NCBI GenBank assembly: GCA_017620635.1
Contig: JAGAUV010000067.1
Location: forward strand, 1-64,000
Reading direction: 5' to 3'
Length of the DNA: 64,000 bases
DNA from: Muribaculaceae bacterium
GTDB lineage: Bacteria; Bacteroidota; Bacteroidia; Bacteroidales; Muribaculaceae
A model generated the notes under the pieces. That model was not told where the DNA came from, searched no databases, and saw only the letters and a program-made list of their open reading frames with translations. Positions 8,017 through 16,850 of the stretch are shown piece after piece; position 1 is the stretch's first letter; each line of letters opens with the position of its first letter. A program made the position numbers and the translations under genes.

Positions 8017-9723
8017 ATGGAGTGGCTACTTGAAACCTTCCGCAACAATCCGTCGATACCTATATTCCTTACCATAGGTCTGGGATTCTGGATCGGGAAG
8101 CTGAAGTATAAGACATTTTCACTTGGTACGGTAACCTCCGTGCTGCTTGTCGGAGTACTTGTCGGGCAGATGAACATACCGGTTCCCGGCCCGATGAAAT
8201 CAGTGTTTTTCCTCCTGTTCCTCTTCGCTATAGGCTATAGCGTGGGCCCGCAGTTCTTCCGCGCCCTCAGAGGCACGGGCATCAAGCAGGTAATATTTGC
8301 CGTAGTGATGTGTGTGCTATGTTTTGGCGTGACCATGGGCGTGGCACTGTGCTTCGGCTATAATGCCGGCGAGGCCGCCGGTCTGTTTGCCGGCTCGCAG
8401 ACGATATCGGCCGTTATCGGCGTTGGCGACGATACAATCCGCACACTGTCGGCTTCGGCTGCCGACAAGCAGAACTGGATGGATATAGTGCCGGTGTGCT
8501 ATGCTGTGACCTACATCTTCGGTACTATCGGCTCTGCTTACATCCTCAGCTATATAGGCCCGGCAATGCTTGGCGGAATCAAGAAAGTGAAGGCACAGAC
8601 AGTAGAACTCGAAAAATCGATGAACGACTCGTCGGTAACCTCGGATCCGGCCTATATCAACGCACTGCGCCCCGTAGTGTTCCGAGCATACAAGGCTGAA
8701 AGTGATTTCTTCGACCAGCCCCGTACTGTCGAGGAGGTAGAGCAGAATATCGTCAAACTGGGCCGTAGAATCTATGTGGACCGCATACGCCAGAACGGTA
8801 CCGTGGTCGATGACCCTGCCTCGGATGTAAAGATCTCGAAGGGCGACGAGCTCGTACTCAGCGGCCGTCGCGAATACGTGATACAGGACGAATCATGGAT
8901 AGGCCCCGAAGTCGCCGATGCTGAATTGCTCAGCTTCAGCGTAGAGAAGATACCTGTAATGGTAGCCAACAAGAAGCTCGACGGCGTGACAGTGGACGAT
9001 CTCCGCCGCATGCCCGAGATGAGCGGCGTTGTCATAGCACGCATAACGGCAGCCGGTCAGTCGATGCCTGTACTGTCCAAGACCAAGATCTATCGTGGCG
9101 ATCTTATTACCATCGCCGGACTCCAGCGCGAGGTGGACAATGCGGCAAAAGCAATAGGTTACGCCGATCGTCCGTCCAAGAGCACCGACCTTGTCTTTGT
9201 CGGTCTCGGCATCTTTATCGGCGCTCTTATCGGCGCGATAACCATACATCTTGGCGGTATACCTATAAGTCTGTCGACGTCGGGCGGCGCTCTTATCGCA
9301 GGCCTGATCCTCGGCTGGCTCAGATCAAAGCACCCGACTTTCGGCGGTATCCCCGATTCTTCGGTATGGCTGATGAACAATCTTGGTCTCAACATGTTTA
9401 TCGCGGTCATCGGCATCACTGCCGCTCCGAGCTTTATCGGCGGACTTAAAGAAGTGGGCTGGCTCCTGTTTGTGGCCGGTGTGATATGTACGACCGTACC
9501 TCTTATCATAGGTGTGTGGATGGGTGCCAAGATCTTCAAGTTCCACCCGGCTATAAATCTCGGCTGTTGTGCCGGGTCGCGTGTGACAACGGCGTCGCTC
9601 GGTGCGATACAGGATTCACTCAACTCTACCGTACCGGCGCTCGGCTATACGATTACCTACGCCATAGGCAATACACTGCTCATACTTATGGGTGTGGCGA
9701 TAACGCTTGTGTGTGCCTCCTGA
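8017..9723 (+). CDS. aspT: aspartate:alanine antiporter (AAE family)
   Basis: A 568-residue inner-membrane exchanger. The layout is that of the AspT/YidE/YbjL family: an N-terminal block of helices (about 1-185), a cytoplasmic loop with two TrkA-C-like domains (about 215-385), and a second helix block (about 390-568). Each block carries the duplicated family motif (GYSVGPQFF in the first, SGGALIAGLILGWL in the second). The gene directly precedes aspartate 4-decarboxylase by 57 nt, which strongly supports the Asp(in)/Ala(out) role. Together they consume a cytoplasmic proton per turn and so make proton motive force and raise pH. No clear TAnnTTTG promoter was found upstream. Confidence 0.87.
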   Translation: MEWLLETFRNNPSIPIFLTIGLGFWIGKLKYKTFSLGTVTSVLLVGVLVGQMNIPVPGPMKSVFFLLFLFAIGYSVGPQFFRALRGTGIKQVIFAVVMCVLCFGVTMGVALCFGYNAGEAAGLFAGSQTISAVIGVGDDTIRTLSASAADKQNWMDIVPVCYAVTYIFGTIGSAYILSYIGPAMLGGIKKVKAQTVELEKSMNDSSVTSDPAYINALRPVVFRAYKAESDFFDQPRTVEEVEQNIVKLGRRIYVDRIRQNGTVVDDPASDVKISKGDELVLSGRREYVIQDESWIGPEVADAELLSFSVEKIPVMVANKKLDGVTVDDLRRMPEMSGVVIARITAAGQSMPVLSKTKIYRGDLITIAGLQREVDNAAKAIGYADRPSKSTDLVFVGLGIFIGALIGAITIHLGGIPISLSTSGGALIAGLILGWLRSKHPTFGGIPDSSVWLMNNLGLNMFIAVIGITAAPSFIGGLKEVGWLLFVAGVICTTVPLIIGVWMGAKIFKFHPAINLGCCAGSRVTTASLGAIQDSLNSTVPALGYTITYAIGNTLLILMGVAITLVCAS

Positions 9724-9780
9724 CAGCATTCATTAACGACAATAATGCAGATAGACTAACACTAACATAACCGAAAATTC

Positions 9781-11421
9781 ATGGAATCATCCAACAACCC
9801 CTTGAGCCGCGAGTATGAAAAACGGCTCAGCCAGATGAGCCCGTTCGAGATCAAGAACGAACTTATCAGTCTTGCCCAGGAAGACGCCCGAAAGTCGAGC
9901 GCCACATACCTCAATGCCGGCCGTGGCAATCCAAACTGGATCTGCTCTGACGCCCGAGAAGCCTTCCTGCTGATAGGACGCTTCGCGCTTGACGAATGCC
10001 GCCGTGTATCGTACGAGGCTCCCGGCATCGCCGGCTGTCCTACCAAGGGCGGCATCGGCGGCAGATTCGAAAAATTTATCGCCGAGAACAATACCACAGA
10101 GGGTGGTATTCTCCTCAACAAAGCTTACCGTTATATGGTCGATGAACTCAAGGCCGACCCCGACGAGCTCGTGCTTGAGTGGGCCGACGGTTTTATCGGA
10201 GACCACTATCCCACACCTCCCCGTATACTGAAATACACCGAAGAGGCTATCCGACCGTATATGGCACAGGAAATGGGACACCGAGCCCCCGGTGGCGGCA
10301 AGGACTATGATCTCTTCGCCGTAGAGGGCGGCACAGCCGGCATGTGCTATGTGTTCGACTCCCTGCAGGCCAACCATCTTGTCAAGAAGGGCGACAAGAT
10401 AGCCCTTATGGCACCTCTGTTTACTCCTTATATCGAGATTCCCGAGCTTGACCGCTTCGATTTCGATGTGATCAACGTGAGCGCCAACAAGGTAGAGGCC
10501 GATGGCTATCACTATTGGCAGTATCCTGACTCTGAACTCGACAAACTGCGTGACCCGAGTGTAAAACTTGTATGCCTCATCAATCCGTCGAATCCTCCAA
10601 GCTACAGGCTCAGCGACCACGATCTCGAGCGCTTCGTCGATATCGTGACGAAGGATAATCCCAACCTGCTTGTCGTTACCGATGACGTCTACGGCACCTT
10701 TGCCACCGACTTCAAGTCGCTGATGTACACCTTGCCTTACAACACCATGTGCGTCTACTCGTTCTCGAAGTATTTCGGCGCTACAGGCTGGCGTCTGGCT
10801 GTGATAGCAGTGAACAAAGACAATATCATGGACAAGATGATAGCGTCGCTGCCGGCCGAGGACAAGGCCGACCTCGACAAGCGTTACGGTTCGCTTACCC
10901 TCGATGTGAGCAAGCTGTCGTTTATCGACCGTATGGTCGCCGACAGCCGTGATGTGGCCCTGAACCATACAGCCGGCCTGTCGACACCCCAGCAGATACA
11001 GATGAGCCTCTTTGCGCTCAAGTGCCTCCTCGACCCCGACGATGTGTACAAGCGCAAGATGCAGGCCATGATCCACGACCGTCTGCAGGCACTGTGGGAG
11101 AATACAGGCTTCAAGGTGCTGCCCGATCCTCTCCGCGTAGGCTACTACTCTGAGATCGATATGATGGTGTGGGCTCGCAAATTCTATGGCGACGATTTCG
11201 CGGCGTGGCTGTCGGCATCCCACGATCCTCTTGACGTGACTATGCGTCTTGCCGTGGAGAAGGGCATAGTAGTGCTCAACGGCTCGGGTTTCGATGGCCC
11301 CGACTGGTCGATACGTACGTCGGAGGCCAACCTCAACAGAGACGCCTATGTGACGATAGGCAAGAAGGTACGCGATATCCTCGAGGAGTATCATCAGGAA
11401 TATTTGAAGACCAAAAAGTAA
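9781..11421 (+). CDS. aspD: aspartate 4-decarboxylase / aspartate aminotransferase
   Basis: A 546-residue PLP enzyme (EC 4.1.1.12) that converts L-aspartate to L-alanine and CO2. It belongs to the fold-type I aminotransferases but is longer than a typical AspAT, as expected for the bifunctional decarboxylase. The PLP lysine is Lys330 in YSFSKYFGATGWRL. SNPP near residue 265 and VTDDVYGTF near 300 are the usual cofactor-contacting segments, and the terminal region (RTSEANLNRDAYVTIG) carries the carboxylate-binding Arg. Its position after aspT fits the substrate cycle. Confidence 0.92.
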   Translation: MESSNNPLSREYEKRLSQMSPFEIKNELISLAQEDARKSSATYLNAGRGNPNWICSDAREAFLLIGRFALDECRRVSYEAPGIAGCPTKGGIGGRFEKFIAENNTTEGGILLNKAYRYMVDELKADPDELVLEWADGFIGDHYPTPPRILKYTEEAIRPYMAQEMGHRAPGGGKDYDLFAVEGGTAGMCYVFDSLQANHLVKKGDKIALMAPLFTPYIEIPELDRFDFDVINVSANKVEADGYHYWQYPDSELDKLRDPSVKLVCLINPSNPPSYRLSDHDLERFVDIVTKDNPNLLVVTDDVYGTFATDFKSLMYTLPYNTMCVYSFSKYFGATGWRLAVIAVNKDNIMDKMIASLPAEDKADLDKRYGSLTLDVSKLSFIDRMVADSRDVALNHTAGLSTPQQIQMSLFALKCLLDPDDVYKRKMQAMIHDRLQALWENTGFKVLPDPLRVGYYSEIDMMVWARKFYGDDFAAWLSASHDPLDVTMRLAVEKGIVVLNGSGFDGPDWSIRTSEANLNRDAYVTIGKKVRDILEEYHQEYLKTKK

Positions 11422-11436
11422 CTAACAACTACTATT

Positions 11437-11832
11437 ATGAATATCAAGCAACAACAGGCAAACGCTGCTGCGGAAATATCGAAGGACGCCGCTCAGGTGA
11501 GCGCAGCAGCTGCAAAGGTAGCCGCCAAGGAACAGCTCCAGGCTACCAAGGAAGATCTTGCACAGGCCGCCGCAAACGCCAAAGATAACGCACAGTCGAC
11601 TATCGATAGTGTGAAAGAGCGTATAGCCGGCGTTGCCGACAGCGTGAAACAGAAGATTGCCGAACAGCAGTCTGATCCTGACTCGACCTATAATCAGGCA
11701 CTTGGCAAGGCTACAGGTGTGGCCGGCAAAGTAAAAGAGGTTACGGGTAATATTGTGGACAAGGCCGGCGACGTGCTCGACGATCTTGCCGACAGCGCCC
11801 ATAATCTTGCCGATAAAATGGGTAAGAAATAA
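11437..11832 (+). CDS. small Ala/Lys/Asp-rich amphipathic helical protein
   Basis: A 131-residue protein starting 15 nt after aspD, with no signal peptide. It is nearly all charged and alanine-rich helix (repeats of AAKVAAKE, DLAQAAANAKDNA, VKERIAGVADSVKQKIAE type), resembling LEA, apolipoprotein-like or YtxH-type stress proteins in composition. It contains no Cys and no Trp. It is probably the third gene of the Asp/Ala operon, because an intrinsic terminator follows at 11852. Function is unknown. A structural, envelope-stress or acid-stress role would fit the operon but is only inference. Confidence 0.75.
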   Translation: MNIKQQQANAAAEISKDAAQVSAAAAKVAAKEQLQATKEDLAQAAANAKDNAQSTIDSVKERIAGVADSVKQKIAEQQSDPDSTYNQALGKATGVAGKVKEVTGNIVDKAGDVLDDLADSAHNLADKMGKK

Positions 11833-11851
11833 GCATTGACAAAGTGCTGAA

Positions 11852-11893
11852 AGACCGTGCCCCGGTGTATCGAACCGGAGTGCGGTCTGTTTT
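11852..11893 (+). terminator. terminator of the Asp/Ala operon
   Basis: The outer stem AGACCG/CGGTCT (11852-11857 with 11883-11888) and inner stem CCGGT/ACCGG (11862-11866 with 11874-11878) are followed by GTTTTGTT. Confidence 0.8.
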
Positions 11894-11985
11894 GTTAAGT
11901 CAACTGTTAAATAATTTAAACTTATGCAATAATTGTTTAATAATCTATAAATTCTTTATCGAGAACGAGCAAAAAGCGCATAAAA

Positions 11986-12017
11986 TTTGCGACAACACAA
12001 AAAAATGTTTAACTTTG
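11986..12017 (+). promoter_or_regulatory. sigma-ABfr promoter of the small RNA
   Basis: TTTG (11986-11989), 20-nt spacer, TAACTTTG (12010-12017): a full match to the Bacteroidales housekeeping promoter. No reading frame with gene-like composition follows for over 300 nt. Transcription should start near 12024. Confidence 0.85.
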
Positions 12018-12023
12018 CATCAC

Positions 12024-12284
12024 TTTATAAGCTACACGCCAATTTCTTAGACCTTTTAATTATTTGCAAAATCCCCATCAAGATCTAAGCTAAGGCAATG
12101 ATCCGGCACCGGTCAACGTCGCGAAGACAGTAGATAGCCGTATCAGTCAGATTTATAAAGATAAGTAAGTATGATATAATCTCTATGCACAAGAGTCTTT
12201 AAAGCGACTCTCTTGAATCACAAATCATGCCTTTTGGCTTAGGTCCTATCCACGTTGAGGAAACGAGTTTGGGACTTTTTTTTG
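12024..12284 (+). ncRNA. structured small RNA, 6S-like candidate
   Basis: A promoter-to-terminator unit of about 260 nt without a credible gene. Its hallmark is a long closing helix between 12082-12102 and 12224-12245. GATCTAAGC pairs with GCTTAGGTC (one G.U), then AAGGC with GCCTT, then ATGAT with ATCAT across small bulges, about 20 pairs in all. Inside is a hairpin (12191-12197 with 12206-12214) and further weak pairing. A long bulged rod-like closing stem is the layout of 6S RNA, which binds RNA polymerase, but I did not recognise a diagnostic 6S, SRP, tmRNA or RNase P motif, so the class is open. The ends are estimated. Confidence 0.6.
12241..12283 (+). terminator. terminator of the small RNA
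   Basis: AGGTCC (12241-12246) pairs with GGACTT around an inner CGTT-GAGGA-AACG hairpin, followed by a T8 run. AGGTC is also used in the proposed closing helix, so the two pairings compete. Confidence 0.7.
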
Positions 12285-12312
12285 TGTATACCCCAAAAAA
12301 TAGGTAATTTTG
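12281..12312 (+). promoter_or_regulatory. sigma-ABfr promoter of the histidine kinase operon
   Basis: TTTG (12281-12284), 20-nt spacer, TAATTTTG (12305-12312). The -33 element is the end of the T-run of the small RNA terminator. The predicted start near 12319 leaves a leader of about 17 nt. Confidence 0.8.
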
Positions 12313-12335
12313 TTGCGATAACCCAATCATGGCAT

Positions 12336-14453
12336 ATGACAAGAATGTTACGCGAAATATTAATCGTCGTGCTGCTTGCGGTCACAGTCTCCGCAAGAGC
12401 GGAAGACGGCAGCCGCGCTTATGAACTTCGCGACAGCCTCGAACAGATCCTTGCACATGAGCAGAATCCTGACAAGAAGATATCCTTACTTTATAATATC
12501 TATGATCTGTCGACAAGTAAGAAATATCGCGACAGCGCACTTCACAGGCTTTATGATGAAGCCGGACGAGCCGACCGCTTCGAGGTGCAGCTCGATGTGC
12601 TGACCCATCTGGCAAATATAAACCGAGACAACGATACAGCACTGGTGGCCATAAAGAGGGAGCTTGAGGAATTTGTCGACACACCACAGAAAAAGGAAGT
12701 GAAGCTTTTTGTGCAGATGTTGCGTGTCGATGTTGTGTCGAAGCACGACAGTGAGTTAGACAACAACGATCATCTGACAACACTCTTCAAGCGCGAGAGC
12801 CTGAACTCGTCGACCGATCCTTATGAACGTGCCCTCATGCTCTACACCCTGTGCGTGCATCTGGGCAAGACCACGCGCGGCGAATTGCTCGAGCAATACC
12901 TTCAGCGTCTCGAAGACCAGATAGAATCGATCAATCTGCCGTCGGGTTATGTGCGGAACCTGATATACACCCGTGCGGCTCCGGTGTTTACCAACAATCA
13001 GAATTACAAGAAGGCGGTAGAGATAGACAAAAAGATGATCAATGTCATCGACTCGCTGTGCGACAACTATAAGATGAACGGTCGTCCCTACCGCGACCTG
13101 ACAACAAACCGATTTGTATGTTACCGTCGTCTATTGGGCAACTACAAGGGGTTGTCGCAAAACGAGATAGAACCTATCTACAATAAGATATGCGAGCTGG
13201 CGGAGAAAAACAGCAGGGTCGCCAACGACCTCAATGTGGTGGAACGTACCAAGATATTCTATTACCTTGCCACCGACCGCAACGAAGAGGCTGTAGCGGC
13301 AATCAAACGCCAGATCGACCGACCGGCAAACAAGGCTTACAGATTCTACTACCTCAACGCTCTTGTCGGAGCTGCCGAAAAGATAGGCGACAAGCAGACA
13401 CAGCTCGAAGCGGCGGTAGAGCTTAACGGTATGCTGCGCGATGAGATAGACCGCCGTATTTCGGAACGATACCGTGAGCTTGAAATCATATATGACGTCA
13501 ACAGTCTGAAAGAAGCTAATGCCGCAGCGGTAATGGCTCGTGACGAGAGTCGTTCAAGGGCACAGCGCATTATTATCATAATCGTTGTCGTGGTCGTGAT
13601 AATCATGTTTGTCATGCTTGCCCTGCTTTACAAAAACAACCGCAAGGTAAAGCGTATGGCCGCGCATCAGGAACGGACTTCGGAGCGACTGCGCAACGAA
13701 CGAAATGAGCTCAAACAGGCTCAGATGGAGCTTATCGACGCTCGCGACCAGGCCAAGAGCGCGGATAAGCTGAAGACCGATTTTATCAACAACATGAGTC
13801 ATGAGGTCAAGGCGCCACTCGCTGCCATTGTAGAGTACTCGAAGCTTATCGTGGACTGTGTGCCGGAGGACAAGAACAAGTACCTCAAGCGCTTTGCCAA
13901 TATTATCGAGCTCAACAGCAAGCTCATAATGACACTGCTCAACGATGTGCTCGACATCGCATCGCTCGAGCACGGAAACATGAGCGTGGATATGAAGCCT
14001 TCGAGCGTATACGATATGTGTGCGTTCGCCCTCGACAACCTCTTCGAACAGGAGAGCGCGACTAAGAAGGGTGTCAAGGTAGAGTTCAACTCGGCCGGAC
14101 ATCCCGACCTGATAGTAAGGACCGATTCACAGCGTGTCGGACAAGTGCTGATCAATCTTCTCAGCAATGCCGACAAGTTTACCGAAAAGGGTACGATAAG
14201 GCTCGATTTCGAGCATGACGAGGACAGGGAAGAGCTGTCGTTTATCGTTTCCGATACAGGCATCGGAGTGCCTGTCGGTCAGGAAGAGGCTATATTCTCG
14301 CGTTTCCGCAAACTCGACAACAGTGCTCCCGGCTGCGGTCTCGGACTATACATTTCGCGTCTGTTAGCCAAGCTGCTCGGAGGCGATGTGCGTCTCGACA
14401 CCAAATACCGTGGCGGCGCCCGTTTCATATTCACAGTCTCTACAAAAGAATAA
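12336..14453 (+). CDS. sensor histidine kinase with periplasmic helical-repeat domain
   Basis: A 705-residue inner-membrane kinase. From the chosen start it has a signal or first membrane segment (about 4-20), a periplasmic all-helical region (25-400) resembling TPR repeats, one strong membrane segment (about 409-433), a coiled coil (435-478), and the kinase core. His489 in NNMSHEVKAPL is the expected phosphorylated residue. The ATP-binding boxes are NLLSNADKF, DTGIGVP and GCGLGLYI. There is no receiver or DNA-binding domain, so the response regulator must be encoded elsewhere. The start at 12336 was preferred over 12255, which lies inside the upstream terminator. The TamL-like gene follows after 7 nt, suggesting an envelope-sensing role (inference). 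Confidence 0.85.
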   Translation: MTRMLREILIVVLLAVTVSARAEDGSRAYELRDSLEQILAHEQNPDKKISLLYNIYDLSTSKKYRDSALHRLYDEAGRADRFEVQLDVLTHLANINRDNDTALVAIKRELEEFVDTPQKKEVKLFVQMLRVDVVSKHDSELDNNDHLTTLFKRESLNSSTDPYERALMLYTLCVHLGKTTRGELLEQYLQRLEDQIESINLPSGYVRNLIYTRAAPVFTNNQNYKKAVEIDKKMINVIDSLCDNYKMNGRPYRDLTTNRFVCYRRLLGNYKGLSQNEIEPIYNKICELAEKNSRVANDLNVVERTKIFYYLATDRNEEAVAAIKRQIDRPANKAYRFYYLNALVGAAEKIGDKQTQLEAAVELNGMLRDEIDRRISERYRELEIIYDVNSLKEANAAAVMARDESRSRAQRIIIIIVVVVVIIMFVMLALLYKNNRKVKRMAAHQERTSERLRNERNELKQAQMELIDARDQAKSADKLKTDFINNMSHEVKAPLAAIVEYSKLIVDCVPEDKNKYLKRFANIIELNSKLIMTLLNDVLDIASLEHGNMSVDMKPSSVYDMCAFALDNLFEQESATKKGVKVEFNSAGHPDLIVRTDSQRVGQVLINLLSNADKFTEKGTIRLDFEHDEDREELSFIVSDTGIGVPVGQEEAIFSRFRKLDNSAPGCGLGLYISRLLAKLLGGDVRLDTKYRGGARFIFTVSTKE

Positions 14454-14460
14454 GGAGGCT

Positions 14461-16830
14461 ATGCGCATAGGCCGTTTATGTCTCACTCTCCTCTCTGTCG
14501 CCGTGCTGTTCGCTCTGGTATCGTGCAGCACGACCAAGCATGTGCCCGACGGCGAGTATCTGCTCGACCGTGTGACGGTGGATGTGACCGACCGCGATGA
14601 CGTGAGCGAGACGGAACTGTACAATTTTCTGCGTCAGACGCCCAACCATAAGGTGCTCGGCTTTGCCAAGCTGCAGCTGTCGACATATAGCCTGTCGGGG
14701 CGTGACAGTACGAAATGGTACAACAGATGGCTCCGCAGGATAGGTCAGGCTCCGGTTATCTATGACCAGTCGCTTACCGAAGCGTCGTGCCGCCAGTTGC
14801 AGCTTGCGCTTGTCAACAGCGGCTATCTCGACGCCCGTGTGGTGGCTGATACCGTGAGCCGCCCTGGCAAAAAGCGTATGGATGTGCACTACAGCATCAT
14901 CGCCGGAGAACCCCACCGCATCGCTGCCATGAACTATAACATAGCTGACAATGCCGTGCGGCATATAGTGCTTGGCGATACGGCCTCGTCGACCGTGCGC
15001 CCCGGCCTGCTACTCGACCGTAATGTCCTCGACAATGAGCGAGGACGCATTACACGCCTGCTGCGCAATGCCGGTTATTATGATTTCAACCGTGAATATA
15101 TCAACTATACCGCCGATACTGTCGCCGGCAGCAAGCTTGTAGGGCTGACACTTAACCTGCATCTTCCGTCGGAGAAGCCGGGAGGACACACGGCGCTGTC
15201 TTCGCTTGCCGACAGTCTGGGCCTGAGCGACAACCGTCATCACAGCTACAACATACGCAACGTTACATTTGTGCTTGCCAACCTTGCCGACACCGTCGGA
15301 CCCGACGCCGTGCGTGATACGGTAGAATACAACGGTGTGCGCTTTGTCTATGGCCGCGACCGTTATCTGCGCCCGAAGGTGCTCGACGAGATGTGCCATA
15401 TAGCTGTCGGACAGCCGTATAATGCGTCGGCAGTCGAACGTACTTATGAAGCGCTCGGACGCCTGAGCATTGTGAGGTATATTAACATAGAAATGACCCC
15501 GGTGGGCGCCATTGGCGACGTGGGGCTTCTCGACGCGACGATTTATCTCTCGAGAAACAAGAAGATGGCGGTGGCTGTCGAGCTCGAGGGTACCAACTCT
15601 GAGGGCGATCTCGGCTTCGGCCTGGGGCTTACATACCAGCATCGCAATCTTGCCAAAGGCTCCGAGATGCTGACTACCAAGTTGCGCGGATCGTATGAGA
15701 GCCTGTCAGGCAATCTTGACGGACTTATCAACAACCGTTACACCGAGTTTGCCGGCGAGGTCGGCGTGACACTGCCGCGCTTCGAGTGTCCCTTCCTGTC
15801 GAAGTCGTTCAAGCAGCGGCGTCTGGCTTCTACCGAGTTTACCTTCTCGGCCAACTATCAGGAGCGGCCCGAGTATACACGTATAATCCTCGGCACGGCC
15901 TGGAAATGGCAGTGGCAGCAGCAACGCGCCGAATATCTGCGCCGCCAGACCTACGATCTTATCGATATAAACTATGTGCGCCTGCCGCGTTCGACCATCA
16001 ATTTTATCGACGAGATAGCGCCGTCCAATCCTCTGTTGCGCTACAGCTACGAGGACCACTTCATCATGCGCATGGGTTATACTTATTCGCGGACAAACCG
16101 CCGCATGCCGTCGGCGATGGTCAATGCGCTTGCCGTGCAGCCTCACGTCACGAGTCTGCGACTGTCGGTGGAGATGGCCGGCAACCTTCTCTACGGTATA
16201 TCCAATATGGTGGGTCAGAAGAAATCGTCAGGTGTGTACAAGATATTCGGCATACAGTATGCCCAGTATGTCAAGGGCGAGGCCGATTTTATGTATACAC
16301 GTAATTTCACGAGCCGCAACTCGCTGGCAATGCATGTCGGCGCCGGTATAGCTTATCCTTACGGCAACTCGTCGATGGTTCCGTTCGAAAAACGATTTTA
16401 TGCCGGTGGCGCCAACGGAGTGCGAGGCTGGGGTGTGCGTACTCTCGGCCCCGGTGCCTACGACGCTAAAAATTCGGTAACAGACTTTATCAACCAGTGT
16501 GGCGACATTCGCCTCGATCTCAGTATTGAATACCGGGCCAAACTCTTCTGGGTGCTCGAGGGCGCTCTGTTTGTCGATGCCGGCAATATCTGGACCATAA
16601 AGAAGTATCCCAACCAGCCGGGCGGCGAGTTCCGCTTCGGCAAGTTCTACAAGCAGATAGCGGCCGCCTATGGCCTCGGCATCCGTATGGACTTCACTTA
16701 TTTCCTGCTGCGTCTTGATCTTGGTTTCAAGGCATATAACCCGGCCATGAACCAGGAGCGCTGGCCTATAATACATCCGAACTGGAAGCGCGACGCCAAT
16801 TTCCATTTCGCGGTAGGCTATCCATTCTGA
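14461..16830 (+). CDS. TamL-like BamA/TamA-family outer-membrane lipoprotein
   Basis: A 789-residue outer-membrane protein of the Omp85 superfamily. Residues 1-22 are a lipoprotein signal ending in LVSC, typical of the Bacteroidetes TamL variant. POTRA-like domains follow (about 25-390), then a C-terminal 16-strand barrel with the Omp85 hallmark RFYAGGANGVRGW and a terminal strand ending in aromatic Phe (FHFAVGYPF). TamA/TamL proteins assist assembly of outer-membrane proteins or lipid transport with TamB; no tamB is adjacent here. The in-frame upstream ATG at 14386 lies inside the kinase gene and was rejected. It shares an operon with the kinase upstream and the phosphatase downstream. Confidence 0.85.
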   Translation: MRIGRLCLTLLSVAVLFALVSCSTTKHVPDGEYLLDRVTVDVTDRDDVSETELYNFLRQTPNHKVLGFAKLQLSTYSLSGRDSTKWYNRWLRRIGQAPVIYDQSLTEASCRQLQLALVNSGYLDARVVADTVSRPGKKRMDVHYSIIAGEPHRIAAMNYNIADNAVRHIVLGDTASSTVRPGLLLDRNVLDNERGRITRLLRNAGYYDFNREYINYTADTVAGSKLVGLTLNLHLPSEKPGGHTALSSLADSLGLSDNRHHSYNIRNVTFVLANLADTVGPDAVRDTVEYNGVRFVYGRDRYLRPKVLDEMCHIAVGQPYNASAVERTYEALGRLSIVRYINIEMTPVGAIGDVGLLDATIYLSRNKKMAVAVELEGTNSEGDLGFGLGLTYQHRNLAKGSEMLTTKLRGSYESLSGNLDGLINNRYTEFAGEVGVTLPRFECPFLSKSFKQRRLASTEFTFSANYQERPEYTRIILGTAWKWQWQQQRAEYLRRQTYDLIDINYVRLPRSTINFIDEIAPSNPLLRYSYEDHFIMRMGYTYSRTNRRMPSAMVNALAVQPHVTSLRLSVEMAGNLLYGISNMVGQKKSSGVYKIFGIQYAQYVKGEADFMYTRNFTSRNSLAMHVGAGIAYPYGNSSMVPFEKRFYAGGANGVRGWGVRTLGPGAYDAKNSVTDFINQCGDIRLDLSIEYRAKLFWVLEGALFVDAGNIWTIKKYPNQPGGEFRFGKFYKQIAAAYGLGIRMDFTYFLLRLDLGFKAYNPAMNQERWPIIHPNWKRDANFHFAVGYPF

Positions 16831-16850
16831 TTACTGTTAATGACTCAACG

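Noticed and set aside
9787..11394. A 535-residue frame antisense to aspD
   Set aside because: It is a shadow caused by biased codon use; the sense gene has clear enzyme motifs.
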